A stretch of 43,618 nucleotides of DNA from positions 1-43,618 of the forward strand of contig JAKFUT010000060.1 in assembly GCA_021732565.1 (NCBI GenBank), read 5' to 3'. The DNA comes from Candidatus Obscuribacterales bacterium (GTDB lineage: Bacteria > Cyanobacteriota > Vampirovibrionia > Obscuribacterales > Obscuribacteraceae). Positions 43,451 through 43,618 of this stretch are shown piece after piece. A model generated the notes under the pieces. The model saw nothing but the letters and a program-made list of their open reading frames with translations. It was not told the DNA's origin and did not search any database. How positions within the stretch are numbered: position 1 is the stretch's first letter; each line of letters starts with the position of its first letter. Made by a program: the position numbers and the translations under genes.

Positions 43451-43618
43451 TTACTGGCCGTATCCCCAGTTATTTCCCCGCCGCCAATTTCGATGATGAC
43501 CGTAACCACCTTGTCCGCACGAACCATGACCATTCGAGAAAGCACCGTTACCGTAAGGTGCACCATAGGCGGTATTATTTATGAAGGGAACTCCATTGCT
43601 GTAGGTGCCGTTGTTTGC
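43451..43618 (-). CDS. C-terminal part of a Gly/Asn/Tyr-rich protein (5' end outside the window)
   Basis: An open frame enters from the right edge and stops at TAA (43451-43453), giving 55 residues rich in Gly, Asn, Tyr and His with no start codon in the window (NNGTYSNGVPFINN, GYGHHRNW, RRGNNWGYGQ end). The biased composition in a continuous frame supports coding. It resembles the low-complexity tails of the small secreted proteins elsewhere in the window. The N-terminal part and function cannot be seen. Confidence 0.6.
   Translation of the reverse strand, partial: ANNGTYSNGVPFINNTAYGAPYGNGAFSNGHGSCGQGGYGHHRNWRRGNNWGYGQ

Noticed and set aside
1..43618. tRNA, rRNA, insertion sequences, phage genes or attachment sites
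   Set aside because: I scanned by eye for tRNA-like GTTCGA arms, transposase motifs and long terminal repeats and saw none; a covariance-model search would be needed to exclude small RNAs.

Overview
This 43.6 kb window is bacterial chromosome with interspersed coding on both strands. It has no rRNA, tRNA, CRISPR array, transposase or phage genes that I can see. The mix suggests a non-photosynthetic cyanobacterial-lineage organism of the Obscuribacterales (Vampirovibrionia/Melainabacteria) type. The pointers are a Ser/Thr kinase fused to a large TPR-like solenoid, PAS histidine kinases with a YG-x(5)-G stretch after the phospho-acceptor His, very large proteins built of beta-hairpin repeats carrying a phycobilisome-linker-like DUF4214 segment, and many lineage-specific proteins without recognisable homology. 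This assignment is inference from family resemblance; there is no marker gene.

Layout. 0.1-1.5 kb: a secreted parallel beta-helix protein followed by a long hairpin. 2.2-13.9 kb: a three-gene repeat-protein block: a 92-aa small protein, a giant protein of about 3,180 aa, and a 520-aa protein with 35-aa tandem repeats. 14.2-18.4 kb: an eroded stretch, in which an intact secreted trypsin-like protease lies among a secreted NQPYNQPYY-repeat protein, a gene split by a probable frameshift, a TPR gene with two frameshifts and another coding remnant. 18.6-25.3 kb: two paralogous predicted Cys-His-Asn peptidases flank three exported proteins (an NTF2-like/DUF1579-like protein, an Ala-rich coiled-coil protein coupled to it, and a small secreted protein). 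25.4-34.2 kb: a signalling island with two PhoB-type response regulators, two paralogous membrane PAS histidine kinases in tandem on the opposite strand, and a third histidine kinase. 34.3-37.8 kb: low-complexity or repeat proteins without signal peptides, one with two domains resembling the C-terminal part of calpain-type proteases. 38.0-42.4 kb: the Ser/Thr kinase with a single membrane span and a four-fold repeat sensor, then a gene whose metal-ligand pattern identifies it as a probable heme-oxygenase-like diiron oxidase, preceded by a promoter and hairpin that look like an attenuated leader. 42.7-43.6 kb: a frameshifted secreted TPR protein and the C-terminus of a Gly/Asn-rich protein running off the end.

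The genes look like the signalling and surface/effector repertoire of an environmental bacterium: sensors (three histidine kinases, two regulators, one Ser/Thr kinase), exported proteins with cleavable signals, and a second class of proteins without signal peptides that start with acidic, Ser-rich disordered segments and carry hairpin repeats or peptidase-like domains. The most interesting items are the diiron oxidase with its leader, the paralogous peptidase pair, the giant repeat protein, the degenerate double calpain-like protein and the four-fold kinase sensor. At least three genes are interrupted by probable frameshifts, so local assembly accuracy should be checked before calling them pseudogenes.
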